Assembly (NCBI RefSeq): GCF_020194175.1
Contig: NZ_JADYVX010000001.1
Coordinates: forward strand, 434,001-498,000
Length of the DNA stretch: 64,000 nucleotides
Reading direction: 5' to 3'
Origin: Bradyrhizobium sp. BRP22
GTDB taxonomy: Bacteria; Pseudomonadota; Alphaproteobacteria; Rhizobiales; Xanthobacteraceae
Under the pieces are notes generated by a model, which made no database searches, was not told the origin of the DNA, and worked only from the letters and a program-made list of their open reading frames with translations. Positions 43,726 to 52,745 of the stretch are shown piece by piece. The translations under genes and the position numbers were made by a program. How positions within the stretch are numbered: position 1 is the first letter of the stretch; each line of letters opens with the position of its first letter.

Positions 43726-44919
43726 GCCGACCATGACCGGACTTACGATGCCACCAACCTGGCCCAACGTGTTGATAAGGGCGATCCCGCTTGCGGCGCC
43801 GGCGCCGGTCAGTATCTTCGGAGGCAATGTCCAAAATGTCGGGATTGATGCAACCACGCCGCCCCCGAGTACGGCAAGCGCGCCAACCAGGAAGGCAACG
43901 CTCTTGTCGAAAATGCCGGTGGCAATAAAGCCGAACGCTGCAACCAAGACAAGTCCGGCAACAAATTTCGGACGTTCACCGGATGCGTCGGAGAGCCGCC
44001 CGACGATCAACATGCTGATAGCGCCGCAAACATAGGGAATGGCGGTCAAGAACCCGATTGCGCTCGCGCTTCCTTCGCCGGCCGTCTTGATGAGATCCGG
44101 CGCCCAGAAGTTGAGCCCATAGGACGCGATCTGGATCAGAAAGTAGATAAACCCGAGTAGCAGCACGCCGGGCATGAGCAGCGATCGCCAAGCTGAGCGC
44201 TCGCCAATTTCGTTCTTCTGGCGGTCCAATTGCAGCGAGATGAGACGGCGCTCACCGTTGCTCAGCCATTTCGCATGATCAATGCTGTCGTCAAATCGAA
44301 GCAGGACAACCAATCCAAGAGCAACGCATGGAACGCCGCCGGCCAGGAATAACCATTGCCAGCCGGCCAAACCGTGCAGTCCGCTCATATAGTTGAGAAT
44401 GAGGCCTGAAACCGGCGCTCCGATGATTCCCGAAAAGGCGGTCGCGAGAAAGAAGACCGAAGTCATGCGTCCGCGATGGGATTTTGGGAACCAAAGGGTC
44501 AGATAGTAGAGAATACCGGGTGCGAATCCGGCCTCCATGGCGCCAATCGCGAAGCGCAGCGCGTAGAACTGCCATTCGGTGCGGACAAAGACCATGGCCG
44601 CTGTCGCGAGCCCCCACGAGATCATGATGCGGGCTATCCAGCGCCGGGCGCCGAAGCGATACAGAAGCATGTTGCTCGGCACCTCAAGCAGGACGTAGCC
44701 GACGACAAACAGGCTCGCGCCGAATCCGTAAGCCGTGTTGCTCAGACCGAGATCCGCCTGGAGTGATGCTTTGGCAAAACTGATGTTCACGCGATCGAAG
44801 AACGCAAAAAAATAGCAGACGATGATCAGCGGCATCAGGCGCCAAGCGATCTTGCTGATGACTTGCTGCTCGCTGATCGTTGCATCGAGACCGACAGCAG
44901 GCGCTGTGGTAATCGTCAT
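43591..44919 (-). CDS. MFS transporter, anion:cation symporter (ACS) family
   Basis: 442 aa with twelve helices. The ACS pattern is clear: SKIAWRLMPLIIVCYFFAFF then DRVNISFAKASLQADLGLSN, the loop-2/3 motif RFGARRWIARIMISWGL, and the RAEAGFAPG-like MEAGFAPGILYYLTLWFP. ACS carriers import organic anions such as phthalate, tartrate, hexuronates or glucarate with H+. It is 42 bp downstream of the HMG-CoA-lyase-like gene and probably carries that pathway's substrate. Its 3' end overlaps the convergent GT-C-like gene by 135 bp. Confidence 0.9.
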   Translation of the reverse strand: MTITTAPAVGLDATISEQQVISKIAWRLMPLIIVCYFFAFFDRVNISFAKASLQADLGLSNTAYGFGASLFVVGYVLLEVPSNMLLYRFGARRWIARIMISWGLATAAMVFVRTEWQFYALRFAIGAMEAGFAPGILYYLTLWFPKSHRGRMTSVFFLATAFSGIIGAPVSGLILNYMSGLHGLAGWQWLFLAGGVPCVALGLVVLLRFDDSIDHAKWLSNGERRLISLQLDRQKNEIGERSAWRSLLMPGVLLLGFIYFLIQIASYGLNFWAPDLIKTAGEGSASAIGFLTAIPYVCGAISMLIVGRLSDASGERPKFVAGLVLVAAFGFIATGIFDKSVAFLVGALAVLGGGVVASIPTFWTLPPKILTGAGAASGIALINTLGQVGGIVSPVMVGSVKDLTGSTTPALYVIAGLCVLCAVLLLAALPRELRSKDFHQPR

Positions 44920-44961
44920 GATTTCCTCCGATATGTTTTTTGAAGTGTGATTGCAGGTTGT

Positions 44962-45906
44962 TCAGGCGGGGTGCTGGCGCAATCGTTCTGGGACGGGGTG
45001 CAGATCCAGCGGACGTCCCGCCTTTGCGACTTGGCCCGGCACGTTGTGTCCGACCAATGTGGGCAATCGCCTCGACAGGTCGATCAAGCGATCGAGGTCC
45101 AGGCCGGTCTTCAGTCCGGTTTCATGGCAGAGATTGGCCAGATCCTCGGTGCAAACATTGCCGGTCGCGCCCGGCGCAAATGGGCAGCCACCCAATCCGC
45201 CCAGCGCTGCATCGAAGCGGCGTGCACCGCTGTTGTAGGCCGCGAGCACATTGACCAACCCGAGCCCCCGCGTGTTGTGGAAATGAAGCGTGAGCTTGTC
45301 CGGGGGGAGCACCGTGAAGACCTTGGCCACCAACCGCGAGACCTGACTGGGGTTGGCCATGCCCGTGGTATCTGCGAGCGTTATGCTGTGGGTGCCGAGG
45401 TCGAGGTACTGTTTGACGATGTCCAAGACCTTTCCGAACGGCTGTATTCCCTCGAACGGGCAGCCGAACGCAGTCGCAATCGTAGCGTTGACCAAAGCGC
45501 CAGCCGTGCAAGCCAGTTTGATGATTTCAGCAAGGGACGCGAGTGAGTGATCATGCGTCATGTTCATGTTCGCGCGATTGTGCGTCTCGCTCGCCGACAT
45601 CACAAAATTGAGCTCGTCGGCGCGCGCCGCCAACGCGAGCTCGGCACCTTTCCGGTTCGGAATCAGCGCCGTGTAAATCGTTCCGCGACGCCGCCTGATG
45701 CTGGCAAATACGTCTGCTGCATCCCGAAGCGCCGGCACAGCCTTTGGCGAAACAAACGAGGAGATTTCGATGCGGCGAAAGCCGACGGCGGACAAGGCAT
45801 CGATCAGCCGTACTTTCTCGACGGTTTCGATCCATTGTGGCTCGATCTGCAGCCCGTCGCGTGGTGCCACTTCCTGGATCAAAATGTCCGGCAGCTCGGC
45901 GGTCAC
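44962..45906 (-). CDS. Hydroxymethylglutaryl-CoA lyase family protein
   Basis: 314 aa. The start is GTG at 45906, overlapping the TGA of the CoA-transferase gene (GTGA); the frame upstream belongs to that gene's shadow. HMGL motifs are intact: VAPRDGLQIEPQWIETVEKV, TLHFHNTRGLGLVN for metal binding, and the active-site loop AALGGLGGCPFAPGATGN with its Cys. It should cleave HMG-CoA to acetoacetate and acetyl-CoA, or a related 3-hydroxyacyl-CoA such as citramalyl-CoA. Coupling to a class III CoA-transferase suggests that the transferase activates the free acid and the lyase cleaves it. Confidence 0.9.
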   Translation of the reverse strand: MTAELPDILIQEVAPRDGLQIEPQWIETVEKVRLIDALSAVGFRRIEISSFVSPKAVPALRDAADVFASIRRRRGTIYTALIPNRKGAELALAARADELNFVMSASETHNRANMNMTHDHSLASLAEIIKLACTAGALVNATIATAFGCPFEGIQPFGKVLDIVKQYLDLGTHSITLADTTGMANPSQVSRLVAKVFTVLPPDKLTLHFHNTRGLGLVNVLAAYNSGARRFDAALGGLGGCPFAPGATGNVCTEDLANLCHETGLKTGLDLDRLIDLSRRLPTLVGHNVPGQVAKAGRPLDLHPVPERLRQHPA

Positions 45907-47114
45907 TGCACCGCTCCGCTGCGGCGCAGTTGTACGATGTCGGTCTCGTCCAGGCCGAGCGACTGCAAGACCTCGTCGGTGTGTTGCCCGAGTGTCGGTC
46001 CCGGCCACCTTACGCCGCCAGGCGTATCCGATAGCTTCGGCGCGATGCCCGGCATCTTCACGGTGACGCCACCGGGAAGCTCGGTCGGCAGGATCATGTC
46101 CCGAGCAGCGTAGTGGGGGTCTTTCACGATATCGGCCACCGAATAGATTCGAGCCGCAGGCACATCGGCCGCATCAAGGCGAGAAAGGATCTCGTCGATG
46201 GTTCGTTGCGAGGTCCAAACGCTGATTGCAGCGTCGAGAACCGCGTTTCTGCGCACGCGCCCGTCGTTGTTGCCGAGAGTCGGATCTTCACCGAGATCCG
46301 GCCGCTCGATCACACGCATCAGGCGCTTGAATATCGCGTCACTGTTGCCGGCGATAACCACATGGCGCCCATCAGAGCTTGGATAAGTATTGGAGGGACT
46401 TATGCCCGGCAGTGCGCCGCCGGTACGGGTCCTGATATGGCCCATGAGATCGTACTCGGGAACCAGACTTTCCATGAGATTGAACACGCTCTCGTAAAGA
46501 GAGACGTCGACGATCTGCCCCTTGCCCTGCCCGGTCTTGACTCGAAGCAGCGACATCAGTGCTCCAATCACGCCGTGCAGCGAAGCCAGGCTGTCGCCGA
46601 TGCTGATGCCGACCCGGGCCGGCGGACTCTCCGGTTCGCCGGTGGTGAATCTCAATCCACCCATGGCTTCGCCGATCGCGCCGAACCCCGATCGATCGCG
46701 GTAAGGACCTGTCTGTCCATAGCCGGAGATACGGACCATGGTCAGGTCAGGATTGAGTGCGGAGAGCACGTCCCAGCCGAGGCCGAGCTTTTCAAGGGTG
46801 CCAGGCTTGAAATTCTCGATCACGACGTCGGCTCGAGCAGCCAGGCGACGGGCAAGGGCACGCCCGTCCGACGACTTCAGATCAATTGCGATAGACTTCT
46901 TGTTGCGGGATTGCAGGTACCACCAGAGCGATGTCCCCTGATGGAGCTTTCGCCACTTGCGCAGGGGATCCCCAATCCCGGGCTGCTCAACCTTGATGAC
47001 GTCTGCGCCGAATTCGGCGAACAGCCGCGCCGCAAATGGTGCGGCAATCAGTGTTCCAAGTTCGACAACTCGAATACCGGATAACGGCCCTTCCACCTTG
47101 GCGCTCCTCGACAC
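45903..47114 (-). CDS. CaiB/BaiF (class III) CoA-transferase
   Basis: 403 aa. VVELGTLIAAPFAARLFAEF and GADVIKVEQPGIGDPLRKW form the N-terminal CoA-binding fold. The probable catalytic Asp is in VGISIGDSLASLHGVIGAL, matching Asp169 of formyl-CoA transferase. Class III enzymes transfer CoA from succinyl-CoA or similar to a carboxylic acid; the human relative SUGCT activates glutarate and 3-hydroxy-3-methylglutarate. Here it overlaps the lyase gene by 4 bp. The LysR gene lies 93 bp upstream in the same direction. Confidence 0.92.
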   Translation of the reverse strand: MSRSAKVEGPLSGIRVVELGTLIAAPFAARLFAEFGADVIKVEQPGIGDPLRKWRKLHQGTSLWWYLQSRNKKSIAIDLKSSDGRALARRLAARADVVIENFKPGTLEKLGLGWDVLSALNPDLTMVRISGYGQTGPYRDRSGFGAIGEAMGGLRFTTGEPESPPARVGISIGDSLASLHGVIGALMSLLRVKTGQGKGQIVDVSLYESVFNLMESLVPEYDLMGHIRTRTGGALPGISPSNTYPSSDGRHVVIAGNSDAIFKRLMRVIERPDLGEDPTLGNNDGRVRRNAVLDAAISVWTSQRTIDEILSRLDAADVPAARIYSVADIVKDPHYAARDMILPTELPGGVTVKMPGIAPKLSDTPGGVRWPGPTLGQHTDEVLQSLGLDETDIVQLRRSGAVQ

Positions 47115-47207
47115 GCTGTTTTGTCAAGGTGTTGCCGAGCAAGGGGAGTTGAGTCCAATATTCGTTGATGAACGAGCGTTCGCAGATGACGAACGCGAAG
47201 AACCGGG

Positions 47208-48161
47208 TCAGTGCACGGTGCTGCGGGAACATCTGAGATGATTGAGCATCAATCGACTCGTGGCTGACAGCCCTGCGGGATCTCTGGCAACCAGCACCAG
47301 CTCACGATCCGCCCATTCGTCGCTCAGCTCGACGGCTGTCAGATTCATGCCCTGGCTCAAGACCGCAAATGCCCGGTTCGGGATCAAGCCAATACCCATT
47401 CCGGCCTGCACCATCCGGCAGACAGCATCGAAACCAGGGACGTGGACTCTTAGCCTGATGGACTTGCCGATTTGCTGCGCCGTGTATTGAGAGCGAAGAT
47501 AGATCGAGCTTGTGGCGAACAGGCCGACATGATCGTAGTCCAGCGTATCGGCAAACGACACTTGCGTTGCGCGCGACAGCGGGTGATCGGACCTTACTAC
47601 GATAACGAGGCGATCCCTACGATACGAATACCGCTCCAGGCTACGCGTGCTGACATCCGCCGAGCAGATGCCGATATCCGCGACGCCTTCCTCGACGCCG
47701 CGCACGACCTCCGCGCTGGGGCGCTCCTGAAGATCGAGCCGCACCAGCTCGTGGGAGTTAAAGAATCCTGGCAGATCGTCCGGCAGAAATTCGACGATCG
47801 ACGACAGGTTTGCCAGCATTCGCACATGTCCACGCACACCCCGCGCATACTCCGCCATATCCACTGCGATCTTTTCGATGTTGAGCAGTGTGACGCGCGC
47901 ATGATGCAACAGCGATTCGCCTGCCGGCGTCAGTGTCATTCCGCTTGGGTGTCTCTCGAACAGGGCGACCTGGAGCGCCTGCTCAAGGTCGTGCATGCGC
48001 TTGCTGACCGCCGAAGGCGCTATCGCCTCTCTCTGCGATGCACGCGTCAAATTACCTTCTTCGCAAATCGCGACGAACAGCTGCAAGGTGGTGAGGTCAA
48101 TACGTCGAACGAGGTCGATCTTGTACGGCACGTTCGACCGAATCGGCTGTGTTTTTTGCAT
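47208..48161 (-). CDS. LysR-family transcriptional regulator
   Basis: 317 aa from the ATG at 48161 (MQKTQPIRSNVPYKID); ATG at 48197 would add 12 residues. The winged helix reads LQLFVAICEEGNLTRASQRE then AIAPSAVSKRMHDLEQALQV, a normal LysR HTH. The C-terminal substrate-binding domain has two lobes (GVADIGICSADVS and GMGIGLIPNRAFAVL). It is first in a same-strand block with the CoA-transferase, lyase and MFS genes and is likely their inducer-responsive regulator. LysR genes are often divergent from targets, so the co-directional layout is slightly unusual. Confidence 0.88.
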   Translation of the reverse strand: MQKTQPIRSNVPYKIDLVRRIDLTTLQLFVAICEEGNLTRASQREAIAPSAVSKRMHDLEQALQVALFERHPSGMTLTPAGESLLHHARVTLLNIEKIAVDMAEYARGVRGHVRMLANLSSIVEFLPDDLPGFFNSHELVRLDLQERPSAEVVRGVEEGVADIGICSADVSTRSLERYSYRRDRLVIVVRSDHPLSRATQVSFADTLDYDHVGLFATSSIYLRSQYTAQQIGKSIRLRVHVPGFDAVCRMVQAGMGIGLIPNRAFAVLSQGMNLTAVELSDEWADRELVLVARDPAGLSATSRLMLNHLRCSRSTVH

Positions 48162-48397
48162 GATCAACGTTCCGGCTGCGCAACCGTACCGCAACAAAAG
48201 ACCGCCAGTTTCTCAAATATTGGAGAAGAATCAGGGGATATCAGAATCTCATACCAACTGGTGCGGCATTGCGCCGAGAATCTTCTAACACCAAAATGTG
48301 AGCCAATCTTTCGGGGTATCCGCATTGACGCGGCGATCGACGACAGTGTGCATCCGCGGCGTGCTCACCCGCATCCCAAACGTTGAAGAAGAGTTTG

Positions 48398-48425
48398 CCG
48401 GATCGCATGGTGCGATGCGATCCGG
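48398..48425 (-). terminator. Perfect 11-bp hairpin, likely operon terminator
   Basis: ccggatcgcat pairs with atgcgatccgg across a 6-nt loop, 48 bp after the cytochrome c stop codon. On the minus strand it is followed by a pyrimidine-rich aaactcttcttc, not a clean T-run. It probably ends the molybdenum hydroxylase operon. Confidence 0.5.
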
Positions 48426-48472
48426 TGCGTGCGTGGGGCGATCGAGCGCGCGGCACTCAATCTCCCGAATGC

Positions 48473-49816
48473 TTACTGCGCCGTCTGCTGCCGCAGCTCC
48501 GCCACGTCCTTTGCTGTCAGCTTCGAGCCCTTGGCGCCGAACCGCGCGGTGACGTAGTTGGCCACCGCCGCGATCTCGTCATCCGAATAGGCGTTGCCGA
48601 ACGCCGGCATCGAGAGCGCGCCGTCGGGCGTGGTGCGCCTGGTGCCGGATATGACGATCTGCGCGACGTTGATCGCGGCAGGGTCGTTCACGGACCACGC
48701 GCCGGTCAGCGTCGCCATCGAAGATACCAGGCTCTCGCCGCTCCAGCCGTGGCAACTCACGCAGGCACCTTCGAACACCATCTTGCCACGGGCGTCCGCC
48801 GTGAAACCTTCCTTGTGCGATGACGGCGCCACTGGAGCCGTGGTGGCCGGCAGGTCGGGCGAGGGCTGCGGCGGCACGCTGCGCAGGTAGACGGCAAGGG
48901 CGCGGATGTCTTCGGGTGCGAGCTGGCTCAGGCTGTGGTCGACCGCTTCGCCCATCGGCCCGGAAGCCGTGCCGTGGCCGAGCGCATGGCCGGTCGAAAG
49001 GTAGGAGACCAGCGCGTCCTCGCTCCAATTGCCGAGGCCCGTGCTCTTGTCGGAGGAGATGTTGAAGGCGCGCCAGCCCGCGGTCACAGCGCCCGCAAAC
49101 TTCTTGCGGTTGTCGAGCGCGAAACCGAGATTGCGCGGGGTGTGGCACTCGCCGCAATGAGCGAGCGCTTCGGCGAGATAGGCACCCCTGTTCCACTCCG
49201 GGCTCTTCGAGGTGTCGGGCGCAAAGCGTGTGTCCGGGTTGAACACCGCCGACCAGAACAGCATCGCCCAGCGCTGGTTGAACGGGAACGCCAGCGTGTT
49301 CTCCGGCGCCGGCGCGCGCACCGGCGGCAGGCTGAACAGATAGGCCTTCACCGCCAGCAGATCCTCGTCGGTCATGTAGGTGTAGGACGGATAGGGCATC
49401 GCCGGGTAGAGCATCGCCCCGTCATGGCGCTTGCCGCGCTGGACTGCGTTGAGAAAATCCTGGTCGCTGTAATTGCCGATACCGGTTTCCCTGTCGGGGG
49501 TGATGTTGGTCGAATAGAGCGTGCCGAACGGCAGCTTGAAGGCCAGCCCGCCAGCAAATTCCTTTTCGCCCGGCTTGGTATGACAGACCATGCAGTCGGC
49601 CGCCTTGGCCAGATATTCGCCGCGCTCGACCAGGCTTGCTTTCTCCAGCGATGCCGGCACGCCGGTCGGCTTGCCGGCGCGGTAGTCGGCGACTGCCACT
49701 TTGTTGCCACCGGAGAAATCAAGCGGGCCGGGACCACGGACGATCCAAGCGCCGATCGCCACCGCCGCGATGACGATCACGGCAAGGCTCAACAGGATAC
49801 GCATTGCCGGCCTCAT
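48473..49816 (-). CDS. Triheme cytochrome c subunit of a membrane-bound dehydrogenase
   Basis: 447 aa with three CxxCH heme sites: CMVCH (75-79), CGECH (221-225) and CVSCH (352-356). One N-terminal helix (LLSLAVIVIAAVAIGAWIV) acts as signal anchor. Heme ligands and spacing match the cytochrome subunits of gluconate, alcohol and aldehyde dehydrogenases and of nicotinate hydroxylase-type enzymes. It should pass electrons from the molybdenum subunit to quinone or a terminal oxidase. The ATG overlaps the stop of the molybdenum subunit gene (ATGA). Confidence 0.92.
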   Translation of the reverse strand: MRPAMRILLSLAVIVIAAVAIGAWIVRGPGPLDFSGGNKVAVADYRAGKPTGVPASLEKASLVERGEYLAKAADCMVCHTKPGEKEFAGGLAFKLPFGTLYSTNITPDRETGIGNYSDQDFLNAVQRGKRHDGAMLYPAMPYPSYTYMTDEDLLAVKAYLFSLPPVRAPAPENTLAFPFNQRWAMLFWSAVFNPDTRFAPDTSKSPEWNRGAYLAEALAHCGECHTPRNLGFALDNRKKFAGAVTAGWRAFNISSDKSTGLGNWSEDALVSYLSTGHALGHGTASGPMGEAVDHSLSQLAPEDIRALAVYLRSVPPQPSPDLPATTAPVAPSSHKEGFTADARGKMVFEGACVSCHGWSGESLVSSMATLTGAWSVNDPAAINVAQIVISGTRRTTPDGALSMPAFGNAYSDDEIAAVANYVTARFGAKGSKLTAKDVAELRQQTAQ

Positions 49817-52002
49817 GCCTTCTTCCCCACGGCAAGCAGTGAACGATCGATCGGCATTCGCCGCAGCGCCACGCCGGTTGCAGCGTAAATGGCGTTGCGC
49901 AGTGCCGGCGGCCCGGCATTGACGCCGGCCTCGCCGATGCCGCCCGGCGGTTCGCCGCTCTTGACGACATGCACCTCGATCTTCGGCGTCTGGTCGATGC
50001 GCAGCATGCGATAGTCATGGAAGTTGGACTGCTGCACGCGACCCTTGTCGATGGTGATCTCGCCATAGAGCGCCGCCGTCAGCCCGAAGATCAAGCCGCC
50101 CTCGATCTGCGCCTTCACGGTGTCAGGATTGACGGCGATGCCGGTATCGACCACCGAGACCACGCGGCGCACCGCCACTTCGCCCATGTCGTCGACCTCG
50201 GCCTCGACCACGGTCGCGATGAAGGTCTCGAACGACGGCTGCAGGCAGATGCCGCGGCCGATACGCGGAGGCAGCGGTTGGCCCCAATTAGCCTTCTCTG
50301 CGGCGGAGTTGAGCACCGCCAGCGCCCGCGGCCTGCTCGCCAGCATGGCGCGGCGGAATTCCACCGGATCCTTGCCGGCCTTGCGCGCCAATTCGTCCAT
50401 CGCGCATTCGACCGCGAACACGTTGTTGTTCGGGCCGACGCCGCGCCAGAAGCCGGTCGGCACCGCCGGCGGCTCGGCACGGACATATTCGACATGGAAG
50501 TTCGGGATGTCGTAGGGCGCATCGACGGCGGCATCGACCGCGTCAATGTCGATGCCCTTCTGGAACGCCGGCGGCAGCCAGCGCGCCAGCACCGCCGAGC
50601 CGGCGACCTTGTATTTCCACGCCGCCACCTTGCCATCGACCAATGTCGCGGCGACGGTGTCACGATAGATCGGGCGATAGACGTCGTGCTGGATGTCCTC
50701 CTCGCGGGTCCACACCACCTTCACGGGATAGTCGACCTGCTTGGCGATCTTCACCGCGGCGACCACCATGTCCGGCTCCAGCTTGCGGCCGAAGCCGCCG
50801 CCGAGGAGATGGTTGTTGACGATCACCTTCTCGACCGGGAGCCCCGCGGCCTTGGCCGCTTCCGATTGCACCCGGGTCATGATCTGCGTACCGGTCCAGA
50901 TCTCGCAGGCATCAGGCCTGACATGGACCGTGGCGTTGATCGGCTCCATCGACGCATGCGCCAGGAACGGCATCTCGAAGCTGGCTTCGAACTTGTCGCC
51001 GGTCGCAAGCCCCTTGGCGATGTCGCCGACGGACTTGGCGACCGCGCCATCCTTCTCGCTGGCGGCGCGCAGATGCTGCCAGATTTCCTTCGAGCCGACC
51101 TTCGCATTCGGCCCTTCGTCCCACTCGATCTTGAGCGCGGCGAGGCCCTTTTTCGCCGCCCACATGTGATCGCCGATCACGGCGACCATATCGTCGAGCA
51201 CCACGATCTTGCGCACGCCAGGCATTTTCTGCGCGGCGGTATCGTCGACCTTGGCGACCCTGCCGCCGAATACGGGGCAGGCCGCGACGGTCGCGACCTT
51301 CATGTCCGGCAGCAGCGCATCGATGCCATACACCGCCTTGCCGTTGACCTTGTCCGGTGTGTCCAGCCGCTTCAAGGGCTGGCCGATATAGACGAAGTCC
51401 TTGGCGTCTTTCAGCGGGACCTCCTTCGGCGGCGTCTGGCCCTGTGCGGAGAGCGCCAGCGCGCCATAGCCGAGCTTGCGGCCGCTGGCGGCATGGGTGA
51501 CCTCGCCCTTCGACGTCGTGCAGCTTGCCGGATCGACCTGCCATTCGCCGGCCGCGGCCTGCACCAGCATCGCGCGTGCAGTGGCGCCGGCGGTGCGCAG
51601 CGGCTTCCACCAGGCACGGATCGAGTTGGAGTTGCCGGTCACCTGCAGGCCGAAAGTCGGATTGCCGTAGAGCTTGTCGTTCGGCGGCGCATGCAGCACC
51701 GCGACCCTGGTCCAGTCGGCATCGAGCTCCTCGGCGAGGATCATCGAGATCGAGGTGTAGGTGCCCTGGCCCATCTCGACCTGCGGCATGATCAGCGTGG
51801 TGTTGCCGGTCTCGTCGATGCGGATGAAGGCGTTCGGCGCGAACTTGCCGGCGGTCACATCGGGCGGCTGCACCGGCTCGTTCGCGGCATAGCTTGCCGC
51901 GCGCAACGGCAGATGGAAGGCGAGCAGGAAGCCGGTGGCGAGCCCACCAGTGAGGAGCGCACGGCGCGAGACGCCGTCAGAATTCTTTTCGACCGTCAGC
52001 AT
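49813..52002 (-). CDS. Molybdopterin-binding subunit of an aldehyde oxidase/isoquinoline 1-oxidoreductase-type hydroxylase
   Basis: 729 aa from the ATG at 52002 (MLTVEKNSDGVSRRALLTGG) with aagggg upstream. The N-terminus is a Tat signal (SRRALLTGGLATGF), so the folded cofactor-loaded enzyme is exported. IorB-like features are present: MPQVEMGQGTYTSISMILAE, a GGFGRKLEPDMVVAA molybdopterin segment, the arginine-rich FWRGVGPNNNVFAVE and the probable catalytic Glu in PGGIGEAGVNAGPPALRNA. Such enzymes hydroxylate aromatic N-heterocycles or oxidise aldehydes with water-derived oxygen. No FAD subunit is encoded, so electrons must leave through the FeS protein and the cytochrome. Confidence 0.9.
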   Translation of the reverse strand: MLTVEKNSDGVSRRALLTGGLATGFLLAFHLPLRAASYAANEPVQPPDVTAGKFAPNAFIRIDETGNTTLIMPQVEMGQGTYTSISMILAEELDADWTRVAVLHAPPNDKLYGNPTFGLQVTGNSNSIRAWWKPLRTAGATARAMLVQAAAGEWQVDPASCTTSKGEVTHAASGRKLGYGALALSAQGQTPPKEVPLKDAKDFVYIGQPLKRLDTPDKVNGKAVYGIDALLPDMKVATVAACPVFGGRVAKVDDTAAQKMPGVRKIVVLDDMVAVIGDHMWAAKKGLAALKIEWDEGPNAKVGSKEIWQHLRAASEKDGAVAKSVGDIAKGLATGDKFEASFEMPFLAHASMEPINATVHVRPDACEIWTGTQIMTRVQSEAAKAAGLPVEKVIVNNHLLGGGFGRKLEPDMVVAAVKIAKQVDYPVKVVWTREEDIQHDVYRPIYRDTVAATLVDGKVAAWKYKVAGSAVLARWLPPAFQKGIDIDAVDAAVDAPYDIPNFHVEYVRAEPPAVPTGFWRGVGPNNNVFAVECAMDELARKAGKDPVEFRRAMLASRPRALAVLNSAAEKANWGQPLPPRIGRGICLQPSFETFIATVVEAEVDDMGEVAVRRVVSVVDTGIAVNPDTVKAQIEGGLIFGLTAALYGEITIDKGRVQQSNFHDYRMLRIDQTPKIEVHVVKSGEPPGGIGEAGVNAGPPALRNAIYAATGVALRRMPIDRSLLAVGKKA

Positions 52003-52012
52003 GGTGCGCCCC

Positions 52013-52477
52013 TTACGACTGGCGTCCGGAGGCGGCGTGCTTGATGGCGTCGCGAATCCGCACATAAGTGCCGCAGCGGCAGATGTTGCCGGCCATCGCG
52101 GCATCGATGTCGGAATCATCGGGATTCGGCGTCGCGGCCAGCAGCGCGGCCGCCGCCATGATCTGGCCCGACTGGCAATAGCCGCACTGGACGACTTCGA
52201 GATCGAGCCAGGCCTTCTGCACCTTCGCCCCGGCAGGCGAATTGCCGACCGCCTCGATCGTCGTCACCTGTCGGTCGCGCACCGCGCTCACCGGCAGCAC
52301 GCAGGAGCGCACCGCCTTGCCGTCGATATGCACCGTGCAGGCGCCGCACTGTGCGATGCCGCAGCCGAACTTGGTCCCGGTCATGCCTAAGATGTCACGC
52401 AGCACCCAGAGCAGCGGCATTTCGGGCGGCGCATCGAAGGATTTACGTTCGCCATTGATGGTGAGAGTCGTCGCCAT
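52013..52477 (-). CDS. 2Fe-2S subunit of the molybdenum hydroxylase
   Basis: 154 aa from the ATG at 52477 ([20 protein letters not shown]). Cys39, 44, 47 and 59 bind the plant-ferredoxin-type cluster ([20 protein letters not shown]). Cys98, 101, 133 and 135 bind the second cluster ([16 protein letters not shown]). It has no signal peptide of its own and would be carried across the membrane with the Tat-directed large subunit. The gene order FeS, Mo, cytochrome c matches nicotinate and isoquinoline dehydrogenase operons. Confidence 0.93.
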   Translation of the reverse strand: MATTLTINGERKSFDAPPEMPLLWVLRDILGMTGTKFGCGIAQCGACTVHIDGKAVRSCVLPVSAVRDRQVTTIEAVGNSPAGAKVQKAWLDLEVVQCGYCQSGQIMAAAALLAATPNPDDSDIDAAMAGNICRCGTYVRIRDAIKHAASGRQS

Positions 52478-52745
52478 AAAGCATTCCCCAAATTCAACCG
52501 CCGCGGACAGCGGACGCGTCAACGAAACGATATTGCATCGCGACGAGCTAGGAAGCGAAGACATGATTCGCAATGCCAATTCGTGCTAACGACACATAGG
52601 ATGATAATCATCATCACATCATCGTGTACGTCATTCTAGGGTAGGGGCGTCGAAATCCGAATGACGGTCGCACCAAAGAACCGTGCGTTTTGAAAAGTCG
52701 GCGGCCGGATGCCGAGCTATGGGGCAACTGGTTAGAAAACAGGCT

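Noticed and set aside
42046..48161. Integrative element with attachment sites around the catabolic block
   Set aside because: No integrase, tRNA gene or direct repeats were seen at either edge; only composition and an overlap hint at transfer.
49969..52044. A 691-codon plus-strand frame opposite the molybdenum subunit gene
   Set aside because: Same reasons: antisense to an intact enzyme gene with shadow composition.
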